This document shows positions 42,837 through 52,142 of a stretch of DNA of 64,000 bases, one piece after another. The notes below the pieces were generated by a model. The model had not been told where the DNA came from. It searched no databases and was given only the letters and a program-made list of their open reading frames with translations. The DNA is taken from contig JAJDXQ010000005.1 of the NCBI GenBank assembly GCA_022823185.1, positions 1 to 64,000 of the forward strand, read 5' to 3'. Both the position numbers and the translations under genes were made by a program. The stretch comes from Caldilineaceae bacterium. Its GTDB lineage: Bacteria > Chloroflexota > Anaerolineae > Caldilineales > Caldilineaceae. Positions within the stretch are counted from its first letter, which is position 1, and each line of letters starts with the position of its first letter.

Positions 42837-43763
42837 ATGCTCGGTTACTCTGTCCGCCGCCTGATTCAAATCGTCCCCATTCTCATAGGGCTGGTAACCG
42901 TTCTCTTCGCATTGCTCAACATCCTTCCCGGTGATCCCGCCCGCATGATGGCGGGTCCCTTCGCCGATCCCGACGTGGTCAAGACGATTCGCGAGGAGAT
43001 GGGCTTCAACCGTCCCCTGTGGGTTCAGTATCTCGATAATCTCGGAAACCTGGCGCGCGGTGAGTTCGGCCGCTCCTATCAGTCCCGTCGCCCCATTTTG
43101 CGGGACCTCATTGAGGTTTTCCCCAAAACCATACAGCTGGCCGTCGCCGCCGAAGTCGCCAGCGCCCTGGTCGGAATCTGGTTAGGCGTCATCGCAGCCG
43201 CCCGCCGCAACGGTTGGGCCGACCGGCTGATCATGACAATAGCGGCCCTCAATCTCTCCTTTCCCTTGTTCTGGCTTGCTCTGATGCTGCAAATCGCGTT
43301 TGCCGTTTTTCTTCGGCTTCTCCCGCCGTCAGGTTATGGCATCGGCTTCGACCGCTTCATAATCCTGCCCGCCTTCACATTGGCCCTGCCCTCGCTGGGG
43401 CTCCTCGCCAGGATCACCCGCGCCGCGCTCCTGGAAGTCATGGCAGAGGACTACATACGCACCGCCCGCGCCAAAGGCCTTCGCAACGCGCTTGTGATGC
43501 GCCGGCACATGCTCCCCAACGCGCTCATCCCCATCGTATCCACGATAGGAACCGACTTCGTGCGTCTTCTCGGCGGAATCCCGATCATAGAGGTCATCTT
43601 CGCCTGGCCCGGCATCGGAAAATACGCCTATGATGCTCTTGTCTTTCGCGATCTCCCCGCCCTACAGGCTTCGGTAGTCGTCTTGGCTGTATCCGTATCC
43701 CTCGTCAACTTGGCCGTGGATCTCCTGTATGCGTACATCAATCCGCGAATTCGCTACGTCTGA
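42837..43763 (+). CDS. ABC transporter permease (DppB/OppB type)
   Basis: MLGYSVRRLIQIVPILIGLVTVLFALLNILPGDPARMMAG; IRTARAKGLRNALVMRRHMLPNALIPIVSTIG. Confidence 0.92.
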   Translation: MLGYSVRRLIQIVPILIGLVTVLFALLNILPGDPARMMAGPFADPDVVKTIREEMGFNRPLWVQYLDNLGNLARGEFGRSYQSRRPILRDLIEVFPKTIQLAVAAEVASALVGIWLGVIAAARRNGWADRLIMTIAALNLSFPLFWLALMLQIAFAVFLRLLPPSGYGIGFDRFIILPAFTLALPSLGLLARITRAALLEVMAEDYIRTARAKGLRNALVMRRHMLPNALIPIVSTIGTDFVRLLGGIPIIEVIFAWPGIGKYAYDALVFRDLPALQASVVVLAVSVSLVNLAVDLLYAYINPRIRYV

Positions 43764-44631
43764 CTGGCGCCGCTTTCGACGGTCTCGCCTGGCTGTGGTC
43801 GGCGTCGGCGTCATTCTTCTCTTTGCCTTGCTTGCAGCCTTTGCCCCCTACATCGTAACCGACCCAACCCAGATCGAAATGCGCCGCGAACAGGACGGCC
43901 AGACGCTTAGGCCTCCCTTCCCGCCCAACCGGCTCAATCTTTTTGGCACCGATCAACTGGGACGGGACATCTTCGCACGGGTCGTCTACGGGCTGCGCAC
44001 CTCTCTCATCGTCGGCATCCTGGTGCGCGGCATCTCAATGGTTGCCGGTGTCCTCCTTGGCCTCATCTCAGGCTTCTTCCCCCGTTACGTTGACGACCTG
44101 ATCATGCGCTTCACCGACATCATGCTTGCCTTTCCCGTCATCCTGTTGGCGATGACCGTTACCGCTGTCCTTGGGCCGGGCCTGGTCACCGTTTGCGTGG
44201 CTTTGGCCCTGGTAGCCTGGCCCGATGTGGCCCGGCTGGTCAGAGGCCAGGCCCTGTCGATCAGGGGGCAGACTTATGTGGAAGCGGCGCGGTGCATCGG
44301 CGCCGGCAGCTGGCGCATCCTGCTCCGTCACGTTCTGCCCAATTGCATGGGGCCGATTATCGTCGCCTTCTCCATGGGAATTCCGGGCGCAATCATGTAT
44401 GAGGCCGGCCTCAGCTTTTTCGGCTTTGGCATTCAGCCGCCCACGCCCAGTTTGGGCTCAATAATCAGCGACGGGCGCGGCTACATCACGGTCGCGCCTT
44501 GGTACCCCGGCTTTCCCGGTCTCGTTCTTACCATTCTCGTCCTGAGTGTCAATCTGGTCGGAGACGGACTGATCGACGTGATGAACCCGCGCGCGGCCTT
44601 GGGGATGCAAAACAGCCGGTCCGCGACCTGA
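43729..44631 (+). CDS. ABC transporter permease (DppC/OppC type)
   Basis: FGTDQLGRDIFARVVYGLRTSLIVG; YVEAARCIGAGSWRILLRHVLPNCMGPIIV; overlaps the upstream permease. Confidence 0.92.
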   Translation: MRTSIREFATSDWRRFRRSRLAVVGVGVILLFALLAAFAPYIVTDPTQIEMRREQDGQTLRPPFPPNRLNLFGTDQLGRDIFARVVYGLRTSLIVGILVRGISMVAGVLLGLISGFFPRYVDDLIMRFTDIMLAFPVILLAMTVTAVLGPGLVTVCVALALVAWPDVARLVRGQALSIRGQTYVEAARCIGAGSWRILLRHVLPNCMGPIIVAFSMGIPGAIMYEAGLSFFGFGIQPPTPSLGSIISDGRGYITVAPWYPGFPGLVLTILVLSVNLVGDGLIDVMNPRAALGMQNSRSAT

Positions 44632-44741
44632 TTTGGTTGCGCGCGCGAGCGTCTGCTACACTCAAGTTCGTGTATCCGCAGCGGCAGCAGATCGCCAGGC
44701 GGAGAGCGCCCCGATGCCGATGGCCGACAGGAGATTCTCCG

Positions 44742-45917
44742 ATGGAATCTGACGGTCCGTTTGTCAAAGTTCGCAAAGTCGAAGCCTCCTCCAATCCCGT
44801 GCAGGACGAGGATCTTGACCAGCTCGGTGAAGAGCTTTCCGAACTTACAGTCGTTGACGTTGACGTCCACGTCGACGACACGCTCATGTTCATGTTGGAC
44901 TACATGGAGGGACACTTCCGCAAACGGCTGGAAACCGTGCTCCATGCGGACTTCAAGGGAGAGCCGGGCAACTCGCTACGCAATATGATCGCTCACATCG
45001 CCTGGCTCGGCTCGTCGTATGACAAGCCGCCGCGCGCCAAACTGGCCACCAAAGAGGACCTGCTGGCCCGAATGGAAAGAGGTATTATAGACTACAGCAT
45101 TCTGTTCCCCAGCGAACTGCTCCCCATCGGCTACCTCCCGGAAAAGGACTGGGCCGCCGCGCTTGCCAAGGCCTACAACCAGTACATGGTTGAAGCCTAT
45201 CAGAACACCAACGGTGTCAAAATCGCCATCGTTGTTGCCCCGCAGCACCCCGTTTCCGCCGCCGAAGAAATCGACCGCCACGCCAGCCATCCGGACGTTG
45301 TCAGCGTCTGCCTTCCCGACGTCGGCGTCAATCCACCCATTGGGGATGAGAAGTACGAGCCAATCTATGCCGCGGCCGCCAGGCACAATCTCCCCATCTG
45401 CTTCCATGGCATCGAGGCGCTCATCCATGATGACTATCCGCTGCGCGTTGCCCATTTCCATACCCTCATGCAGGTCAACAGCATGGGCTTTCCCTTTACG
45501 TCAATGCTGCAAATCATGTCCGTTGTATGCGCCGGCATCCCTGTCCGCTTTCCCAACCTGAAGTTCGCGGTGCTTGAGGCCGGGCTTACGTGGATGCCCT
45601 TCATCATGTACCGGCTTGACGCCGCCTATCTCCGCTATCGAACTGAACTGCCCGCGCTCGAAAAGAAGCCCAGCGATTACATCCGCGACTGGTACATCGG
45701 CACGCACGAGCTCGAGGCCCTTCCGCGACGCGGCGACCTGGTAAAGCTAATCGAACTTTACCAGGGACAAGACACGACCATGTGGGCCTCCGACTGGCCC
45801 CATCTTGAACGCGACCTCATCGCAGGTTTCATGCGCTACGAAATGGACGAAACGCTGCGCCGCAAAATCCTCGGCGGCAACGCGCTTGACTTCTTTGGGT
45901 TGGCGCCGCCAAAATGA
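44742..45917 (+). CDS. Amidohydrolase-family protein (ACMSD-like, COG2159 type)
   Basis: LTVVDVDVHVDD N-terminal metal motif; LPICFHGIEALIHDDYPLRVAHFHTL; MWASDWPHLERD...KILGGNALDFFGL. Confidence 0.8.
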   Translation: MESDGPFVKVRKVEASSNPVQDEDLDQLGEELSELTVVDVDVHVDDTLMFMLDYMEGHFRKRLETVLHADFKGEPGNSLRNMIAHIAWLGSSYDKPPRAKLATKEDLLARMERGIIDYSILFPSELLPIGYLPEKDWAAALAKAYNQYMVEAYQNTNGVKIAIVVAPQHPVSAAEEIDRHASHPDVVSVCLPDVGVNPPIGDEKYEPIYAAAARHNLPICFHGIEALIHDDYPLRVAHFHTLMQVNSMGFPFTSMLQIMSVVCAGIPVRFPNLKFAVLEAGLTWMPFIMYRLDAAYLRYRTELPALEKKPSDYIRDWYIGTHELEALPRRGDLVKLIELYQGQDTTMWASDWPHLERDLIAGFMRYEMDETLRRKILGGNALDFFGLAPPK

Positions 45918-46306
45918 CGCAAGAAAAGCAACCCGACACCAAGTCCCGTTCGCGACGCAAAGTGCCCATCATGCCCGCGGTAGACTTTCCACACGGCGCC
46001 CGCGTAGAGGTGCAGGTCGGGCGCGTGCGCATCGCAGTCTTCAATATCAATGGCGAATACTTTGCCCTTTACGGCCGTTGTCCCCACCAGTCCGCGCCGC
46101 TAAGCCGCGGCCGCCTGCAGGGAACAGTAATCTGCAACAAGGAAACCTGCTGGGAAACCAAATGGGTCCACGACGGCGAGGTGTTGGTCTGTCCCGGCCA
46201 CGGAATGGAATACCATGTTCGCAGCGGAAAGGCCTTTGGCTACGACCTCAAACTGCGCACATACGAGGTTGTCGTTGAGGAAGGGCAAGTGACACTGGTC
46301 CTGTAA
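45914..46306 (+). CDS. Rieske [2Fe-2S] ferredoxin
   Basis: ALYGRCPHQSAPLSRGRLQGTVICNK...VLVCPGHGMEYHVRSGKAFG (CxH...CxxH); ATG overlaps the amidohydrolase TGA. Confidence 0.85.
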   Translation: MTQEKQPDTKSRSRRKVPIMPAVDFPHGARVEVQVGRVRIAVFNINGEYFALYGRCPHQSAPLSRGRLQGTVICNKETCWETKWVHDGEVLVCPGHGMEYHVRSGKAFGYDLKLRTYEVVVEEGQVTLVL

Positions 46307-46377
46307 AGGACTGATCTGACGGCGCCCGCCATCTGAAGGCGCGCCGCCAGCCGCGCATCTCCCAACTTGAGGCCAAT

Positions 46378-47622
46378 ATGACCACTGCAAGAATCACAGC
46401 GCGCCCAGTCCGACAGGCGGAATTCGGCGAACCAATCCCCGTTACAATCGACGACATGCTGAACGAAATCAGCAACCAGGGCCCTGCCATCCCTGCGGTC
46501 ATCGATTCGGTCCAACCCCAGCTCGAAGCCCTGGACCCCTCTCTGTTCGCCAGCGCGGCGCACATCTACCTGACCGGCTGCGGAGACTCCTACTTCGCCG
46601 GCCTCGCGGCCCGCTACAGCTTCGCTCGCCATGCCGGTGTCCCGACCGAACCGCTCGAAGCCCTTGAGTTCGGACGCTATGCCGCCGAATTTGTCCCTCC
46701 CGGCTCTCTCGTCTTTGCAATCTCCAACTCCGGAAAAGCCACGCGCTCAGTCGAAGCGCTGGTAAACGCCCGCCTGGCCGGCGCCCACGCGGTCGCAATC
46801 ACCGGCAACCCGGATGGGTGGTTGGCCCAGGAAGCCGACACAATCCTGAATCAAAGCGTCCAAATCTCAGGTGAAGTGATCGGAATGCCCAGCAACCTGG
46901 CCGCGGAAGAGGATGCCGAGAAACCCCGCCGCGGCTCATTCGGGCTGGTCAATTACCTGGCCAGTCTGACGACGCTCTATCTGATCGCTTTCCAGACCGG
47001 AGTCGTGCGCGGCCGCCTCTCAGAGCGGCAGGCCGACGCCTTGAGGGCCGAGTTGCGTTCTACTTCCGAACTCATCACCGAAACCGTTCGGATCTGTACA
47101 CCGCCCGCCCAGGCCTACGCCGAGCAGGTCAAGGAGATCGAATCGTACACGATTCTGGGTTCCGGCCCCAGTCTTGCCACCAGCCTTTTCTACGCGGCCA
47201 AAACCTATGAACTGCCGCGAGTTTACGGCGTCGCGCAGGAATTGGAGGAATGGGCGCATGAGCAGTTCTTCCTCACAGGTCCGGGTACACAGGTCCTCTT
47301 CATCGCCCCCAGTGGCCGGTCCGTCAGCCGGGTCCGGGAATTGCTTCACACGGCCCAGACCATGGGCGCCCGCTGTGCCGTTATCACCGACAGCGGCAAC
47401 CCGGAGCTGGCCAAGGCTGCAGATGTAACCCTCCCAGTCGCCGGCGCCGTGTCCGAACCGCTTTCCCCGCTCGTCTACTGCGTTCCCGGTCAACTCTTCG
47501 CCACATACCTGGCGAAGGCCCGCGGGCGTCTGGCCTTCGAATTCGACTCGCCCCTGCAGTATGAAATGAACATGCGCACGATTCAGGAAAGTCAGTTGTT
47601 GGAGGTGCATCCGGGGCCGTGA
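46378..47622 (+). CDS. SIS-domain protein (GlmS-isomerase/FrlB/AgaS-like)
   Basis: IYLTGCGDSYFAGLAARYSFARHAGVPTEPLEALEFGRYAA; LVFAISNSGKATRSVEAL; second SIS VLFIAPSGRSVSRVRELLHTAQTMGARCAVITDSGNPELAKAAD. Confidence 0.82.
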   Translation: MTTARITARPVRQAEFGEPIPVTIDDMLNEISNQGPAIPAVIDSVQPQLEALDPSLFASAAHIYLTGCGDSYFAGLAARYSFARHAGVPTEPLEALEFGRYAAEFVPPGSLVFAISNSGKATRSVEALVNARLAGAHAVAITGNPDGWLAQEADTILNQSVQISGEVIGMPSNLAAEEDAEKPRRGSFGLVNYLASLTTLYLIAFQTGVVRGRLSERQADALRAELRSTSELITETVRICTPPAQAYAEQVKEIESYTILGSGPSLATSLFYAAKTYELPRVYGVAQELEEWAHEQFFLTGPGTQVLFIAPSGRSVSRVRELLHTAQTMGARCAVITDSGNPELAKAADVTLPVAGAVSEPLSPLVYCVPGQLFATYLAKARGRLAFEFDSPLQYEMNMRTIQESQLLEVHPGP

Positions 47623-47777
47623 AGAAGCCGGACGGATTAGACTCGGTGAGGAACTGTTATTCGCCCTTCCTTGCCTCCCTGTCCGGATCGGACAAAGTCG
47701 AAGCGACCGAATTTTCCGCCGTCCTTCTCCTGCCACCCGTGACAGCCGCCAGAAAGTCATCTCCGATTGCTCGCATG

Positions 47778-47809
47778 AAACAGCCCGCCCGGTCCGAGGC
47801 GGGCTGTTT
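47778..47809. terminator. Bidirectional terminator between convergent genes
   Basis: Perfect 12-bp stem aaacagcccgcc / ggcgggctgttt with 8-nt loop. Confidence 0.75.
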
Positions 47810-47897
47810 GGCGCGTAGCCATGAAGCCACAGTACCTATTCAATTAGTGAATGGAATTCGCGTGAAGTGAAAATTGATGGCGCCGGTTCGGCCGCCG

Positions 47898-48773
47898 CTA
47901 TTCGCCCACCACTTCCACCGGCTCCTTCTCTACGGGAGTGAGTTCGTACTGCTGCCAGTGGTACTGAAACGCAGTCGACTTCCAACCCTCGTAGACCTCC
48001 TCCCAGGTGAGACGGCCCTGATGTGGCGTCAGGACCTTGTCCATCACCGGATCAGAAGCCCTCTGATAGCGGTAGTCCACCGAGAGCCGAATCCGATTCC
48101 CGGACAAATTGGGCAGTCCCTGGTGCACTGTATGGCTGTGAAAGAAGAGAATATCTCCTGATTCGAACGGGCTCGAGACCCACTCGCCCCCGATCTTATC
48201 GAAATGCGCCCGCAGTCCCCCCGCGCCGAGTGAACGTGAAACAGGCAGGATCCCGTACTTGTGGGACCCCGGCAGCACGCTCAACCCGCCCATCCTGTGC
48301 GGACAGTCGCCCAACGGCAGCCACGCCGTCCATACGTCCGGCGTCCCCTGGATGTGCACGAAATCCTGATGCGCCGGCGTCGTCTGTTCCAGGTTCGTCG
48401 GAAAGATGAACCTCGCAATGTTGCTCGGCTGAAGCAGGACGTCGTCTCCCAGCAGATGCCCGACGACGCGCAGTATCGCCGCATCGTGGGCAAGCGTGTG
48501 GAATGATTCGAGCCGTTGGACTTTGTCATAGACAGGTGAAAACTCTGGCTCACCCGAAACGTGCGGAGGATGGCTCGTGATCGCCTCCAACGGGTCCGTG
48601 CCGGCATTGATCCAACCGACGTCCTGCAAAACTCCGGCGATGTCCCGCCGGGCCTCCAGGACGGCTCCCTTGTCCACAAAGTCCCGGATAAACAGGTATC
48701 CGTCCCGTTCCGCACGACTTCGCAAACTCTCCTCATCATTCTTGACATCGGTCGAATCGACAAAAGGGTTCAT
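47898..48773 (-). CDS. Phytanoyl-CoA dioxygenase (PhyH) family protein 3
   Basis: RDGYLFIRDFVDKGAVLEARRDIAGVL; TPAHQDFVHIQG (HxD); GGLSVLPGSHKYG; FFHSHTVHQGLPN. Confidence 0.88.
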   Translation of the reverse strand: MNPFVDSTDVKNDEESLRSRAERDGYLFIRDFVDKGAVLEARRDIAGVLQDVGWINAGTDPLEAITSHPPHVSGEPEFSPVYDKVQRLESFHTLAHDAAILRVVGHLLGDDVLLQPSNIARFIFPTNLEQTTPAHQDFVHIQGTPDVWTAWLPLGDCPHRMGGLSVLPGSHKYGILPVSRSLGAGGLRAHFDKIGGEWVSSPFESGDILFFHSHTVHQGLPNLSGNRIRLSVDYRYQRASDPVMDKVLTPHQGRLTWEEVYEGWKSTAFQYHWQQYELTPVEKEPVEVVGE

Positions 48774-48847
48774 CCGTCACCTCTCCTCCTGGTATCGAAA
48801 AGGGGGCTGACAAGGTCCTGCGCAAAGTGGGCGAGGGCGCACGAGGC

Positions 48848-49999
48848 CTAAACGTGGGTATAGGGGTCCGAGGCGTCGCGCAGCCCATCGCCCACAAAGT
48901 TAAATGCCAGAATGCTGACCACCACAAACAGGGTAGGAAGCAGTAACCAGGGCGACAGCGCCAGTACTCGAATCGCCTGCGCGTCCTTAAGCAGAACCCC
49001 CCAGCTGATCGCCGGCGCCTGCAAGCCCAGGCCAATGAAGCTGAGCGCCGTCTCGCCCAAAATCATCTGCGGAATCGCCAGCGTCAGACGAGCGATGATG
49101 TAACTCATGAACGAAGGCAGCAGATAGCGAAAGATTATGCGCAGATTCCCGGCTCCGTCAAGCTCCGCCGCCCCCACAAAGTCTTCCTCTCGCAACGCGA
49201 AAAAGCGCCCGCGCACCACCCGCGCGATACTGGTCCAGCCAACAGTCGACAGGATAATCACAATCGCGAAGTAAGTCCGCACCACCGGCCAGTCGGAGGG
49301 CAACGCAATGCTCAGCGCCATCCATAACGGCAGCGTCGGCAGTGCCCGCAGTGACTCGATCACGCGCTGGATCACCATGTCCACAGTGCCTCCGAGATAG
49401 CCCGAAAGCCCGCCAAACAGGATGCCGAGGAAAAAACTCATCGCCACGCCCACCAGCCCAATTGTCAGCGAGATGCGCGCGCCATAGATAATGCGCGTAA
49501 ACAGGTCCCGCCCAACCGTATCCTGGCCCAGCAATGAGAGCCTTGCCTCCGGATCCTGCAGGCCGAACAGGTGAATGTCACTCTCAATTAGACCCCAGAG
49601 CTTGTACTCGTCGCCCTTAACGAACAGCCCAAGCGGCTGCAGCACGGTCTCGTCTTCCACGAAAATCGCCGCATAAGTGACGCTGTCGAGTGTCTTCTCA
49701 AATGGATGGATAAAGGGCCGCAGATGGAATCGGCCTTCAGGATCGATGAAGCGAATCTTGTGTGGAGGCGCCAGCGTCAGGTCTTCCCGAAAAATGTACG
49801 GATCGTACGGCGCCACGAACTCTGCGAAAATCGCCACCAAGTAAAAGATAACCAGCACGGCCAGCGAAACAACCGCCAGCTTATGCTGCAGAAAGCGCCA
49901 GCGAATGAGTTGCCACTGTGAAGCGACAAGAACTCGCTGGTCCGCCTGCTCCTCTGCGGCCGCTGTCTCCAACCGCGCCGCTGATTCGGCTTCCGTCAT
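48848..49999 (-). CDS. ABC transporter permease (DppC/OppC type)
   Basis: LLGQDTVGRDLFTRIIYGARISLTIGLVG; DFVGAAELDGAGNLRIIFRYLLPSFMSYIIARL; ATG at 49999. Confidence 0.9.
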   Translation of the reverse strand: MTEAESAARLETAAAEEQADQRVLVASQWQLIRWRFLQHKLAVVSLAVLVIFYLVAIFAEFVAPYDPYIFREDLTLAPPHKIRFIDPEGRFHLRPFIHPFEKTLDSVTYAAIFVEDETVLQPLGLFVKGDEYKLWGLIESDIHLFGLQDPEARLSLLGQDTVGRDLFTRIIYGARISLTIGLVGVAMSFFLGILFGGLSGYLGGTVDMVIQRVIESLRALPTLPLWMALSIALPSDWPVVRTYFAIVIILSTVGWTSIARVVRGRFFALREEDFVGAAELDGAGNLRIIFRYLLPSFMSYIIARLTLAIPQMILGETALSFIGLGLQAPAISWGVLLKDAQAIRVLALSPWLLLPTLFVVVSILAFNFVGDGLRDASDPYTHV

Positions 50000-51084
50000 G
50001 CCCGTTCTCTCTCCGGTTCTTCTGCTCCGCCTGAGATCCCTGCCAGCTCTAGTTCGCTGGCGAAGTGGCACGCCGCGCGATGCGAAGGCCCTTCCTCCCC
50101 ACCAACCTCCACCAGTTGCGGGATCTCCCGCCGGCATCGGTCCTCCGCGTAGCGGCAACGTGGGTGAAACGCGCAGCCGGGCGGCAGGTTTCCGGGATCG
50201 GCTACTTCGCCCGCAAGCACAATCCGCGCCCGGTTCTTGGTATCCGGATCGGGATTGGGCGCGGCTGAGATCAGCGCCTCTGTATAGGGGTGCCGGGGAT
50301 TCGTGTACAGCTCCTCGGTTTCCCCGATCTCTACAATCTTGCCCGCGTACATCACGGCAACGCGGTCCGCTTCGTACTTTACGACAGCCAGATTATGCGC
50401 CACGAAGAGATACGTCAGCCCAAGCTGGTTCTGCAACTCCTTGAGCAGATTCAGAATCTGCGCCTGCACTGAGACATCCAGCGCTGACACCGCTTCGTCG
50501 GCAATGACGACTTTTGGTGAAAGCGATAGAGCCCGGGCAATCGCGATACGCTGACGCTGCCCGCCGCTGAAAGCATGGGGATACCGGTTCATCGTCGACG
50601 GATCGAGCCGCACCAGGCGCAGCAGCTCCGCCACCTTGTTCCGCAGCGCCTCCTGACTTTCGACCATCTTGTGAATGACCAGGGGCTCGCCGATAATCTG
50701 CAGCAACGTCATGCGCGGGTTGAGCGAGGAGTACGGGTCCTGGTAAATCATGCGGATATTGCGGCGCGCGGCCTTGAGCTCGGCCTTTTCCATCTGCGTA
50801 AGATCCATCGGCGCCGAGTCTCCGATGCGGAACAGGACGTGGCCGGCAGTCGGCCGCTGCGCCTGAATGATGCAGTGGCTGGTCGTCGTCTTCCCGCATC
50901 CGCTCTCCCCGACAAGGGCCAACGTCTCGCCCTCGTTCAGGTCAAAGTTTACATCGTCAACCGCCTTCACCACGCCCACCTGGCGGCGCAGAAAACCGGT
51001 CTCGATTGGAAAATACTTCACGAGATTGCGCACCGAGATGATCGCCCTGTCTTCCATTTGACCAACGCCGCCCGCCCCGCTCAT
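49996..51084 (-). CDS. Oligopeptide ABC transporter ATP-binding protein (OppF-like)
   Basis: GESGCGKTTTSHCII; AFSGGQRQRIAIARALSLSPKVVIADEAVSALDVSVQAQ; C-terminal FHPRCRYAEDRC. Confidence 0.93.
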   Translation of the reverse strand: MSGAGGVGQMEDRAIISVRNLVKYFPIETGFLRRQVGVVKAVDDVNFDLNEGETLALVGESGCGKTTTSHCIIQAQRPTAGHVLFRIGDSAPMDLTQMEKAELKAARRNIRMIYQDPYSSLNPRMTLLQIIGEPLVIHKMVESQEALRNKVAELLRLVRLDPSTMNRYPHAFSGGQRQRIAIARALSLSPKVVIADEAVSALDVSVQAQILNLLKELQNQLGLTYLFVAHNLAVVKYEADRVAVMYAGKIVEIGETEELYTNPRHPYTEALISAAPNPDPDTKNRARIVLAGEVADPGNLPPGCAFHPRCRYAEDRCRREIPQLVEVGGEEGPSHRAACHFASELELAGISGGAEEPERERA

Positions 51085-52142
51085 TCGAGCTCCTCCCTGC
51101 CGCCGTACAGATAGCAGCTCACTTCATGGCCTGGCCCGACTGCAGTCAGCGGCGGGTCCCGTTTCTCGCATACGCCCGCGATATACTCCGGGCAACGCGT
51201 ATGAAACTTGCACCCTGTCGGCATCGCGTACGGGCTGGGCACAACCCCTTCGATCGGCTCAATCTCCACCCGTCCCGGTTCCATTTTGGGAATCGACGCC
51301 AGCAGTCCCCGCGTGTAGGGATGCTGGGGCCGGTGAAACACGTCCTCGACCGTTCCGTGCTCTACCTCCTTGCCCAAGTACATGATCATCACGCGGTCGG
51401 TCAGCTCAGCGATCACGCCTAAATCGTGCGTAATCATGATGATCGCCATGCCCAGGTCCGCCTGTATGTCCCGCAGCAGTTCAAGCATCTGGGCCTGGAT
51501 CGTCACGTCAACCGCAGTCGTCGGCTCATCCGCAATCAGGAGCTTTGGCCGGCACGAAAGCGATAGCGCCACCATCGCCCTCTGCCTCATCCCTCCGCTC
51601 AGATTGAACGTGTACTCCTCGATGTTGCGCACCGGATTTGGCATGCCGACCCGACGCAACATCTCGACTGCCTGGTCGCGCGCCTCCTCCTTGCTCACAT
51701 CCTGGTGAATTCGAATCGTCTCGATGATCTGGTCGCCGATCGTATGCACGGGGCTGAAAGAGGTCATCGGCTCTTGAAAGATCATCGCGATCTCTTTGCC
51801 CCGTATGTCCCGAAGCACACGGCCATCAGCCTCTTCAGTCGCCAGATCAACTGTGCGGTCACCGTTGTTGAACAGTATCTCACCGCCCACGATCTTTCCG
51901 TTCCTGGGCAGAATGCGCAGGATCGACTGGCTGGTTACGCTCTTGCCGCAGCCGCTTTCCCCTGCGATGCCAAGTATTTCCCCCGGCTTGATGTCAAAGC
52001 TCACGCCGTCGACAGCCTTGACAACGCCTTCGCGCGAAAAGAAATGTGTCTGCAGATTGCGTACGGAAAGGAGCGGGTCGGCCGCCGCGTCCCCGCCCGG
52101 AGCGCTCGTTGCATCCCTTTCGCCAGCCTGCTGGGCAGTCAT
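51081..52142 (-). CDS. Oligopeptide ABC transporter ATP-binding protein (OppD-like)
   Basis: GESGCGKSVTSQSIL; NLSGGMRQRAMVALSLSCRPKLLIADEPTTAVDVTIQAQ; FHTRCPEYIAGVC. Confidence 0.93.
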   Translation of the reverse strand: MTAQQAGERDATSAPGGDAAADPLLSVRNLQTHFFSREGVVKAVDGVSFDIKPGEILGIAGESGCGKSVTSQSILRILPRNGKIVGGEILFNNGDRTVDLATEEADGRVLRDIRGKEIAMIFQEPMTSFSPVHTIGDQIIETIRIHQDVSKEEARDQAVEMLRRVGMPNPVRNIEEYTFNLSGGMRQRAMVALSLSCRPKLLIADEPTTAVDVTIQAQMLELLRDIQADLGMAIIMITHDLGVIAELTDRVMIMYLGKEVEHGTVEDVFHRPQHPYTRGLLASIPKMEPGRVEIEPIEGVVPSPYAMPTGCKFHTRCPEYIAGVCEKRDPPLTAVGPGHEVSCYLYGGREELE

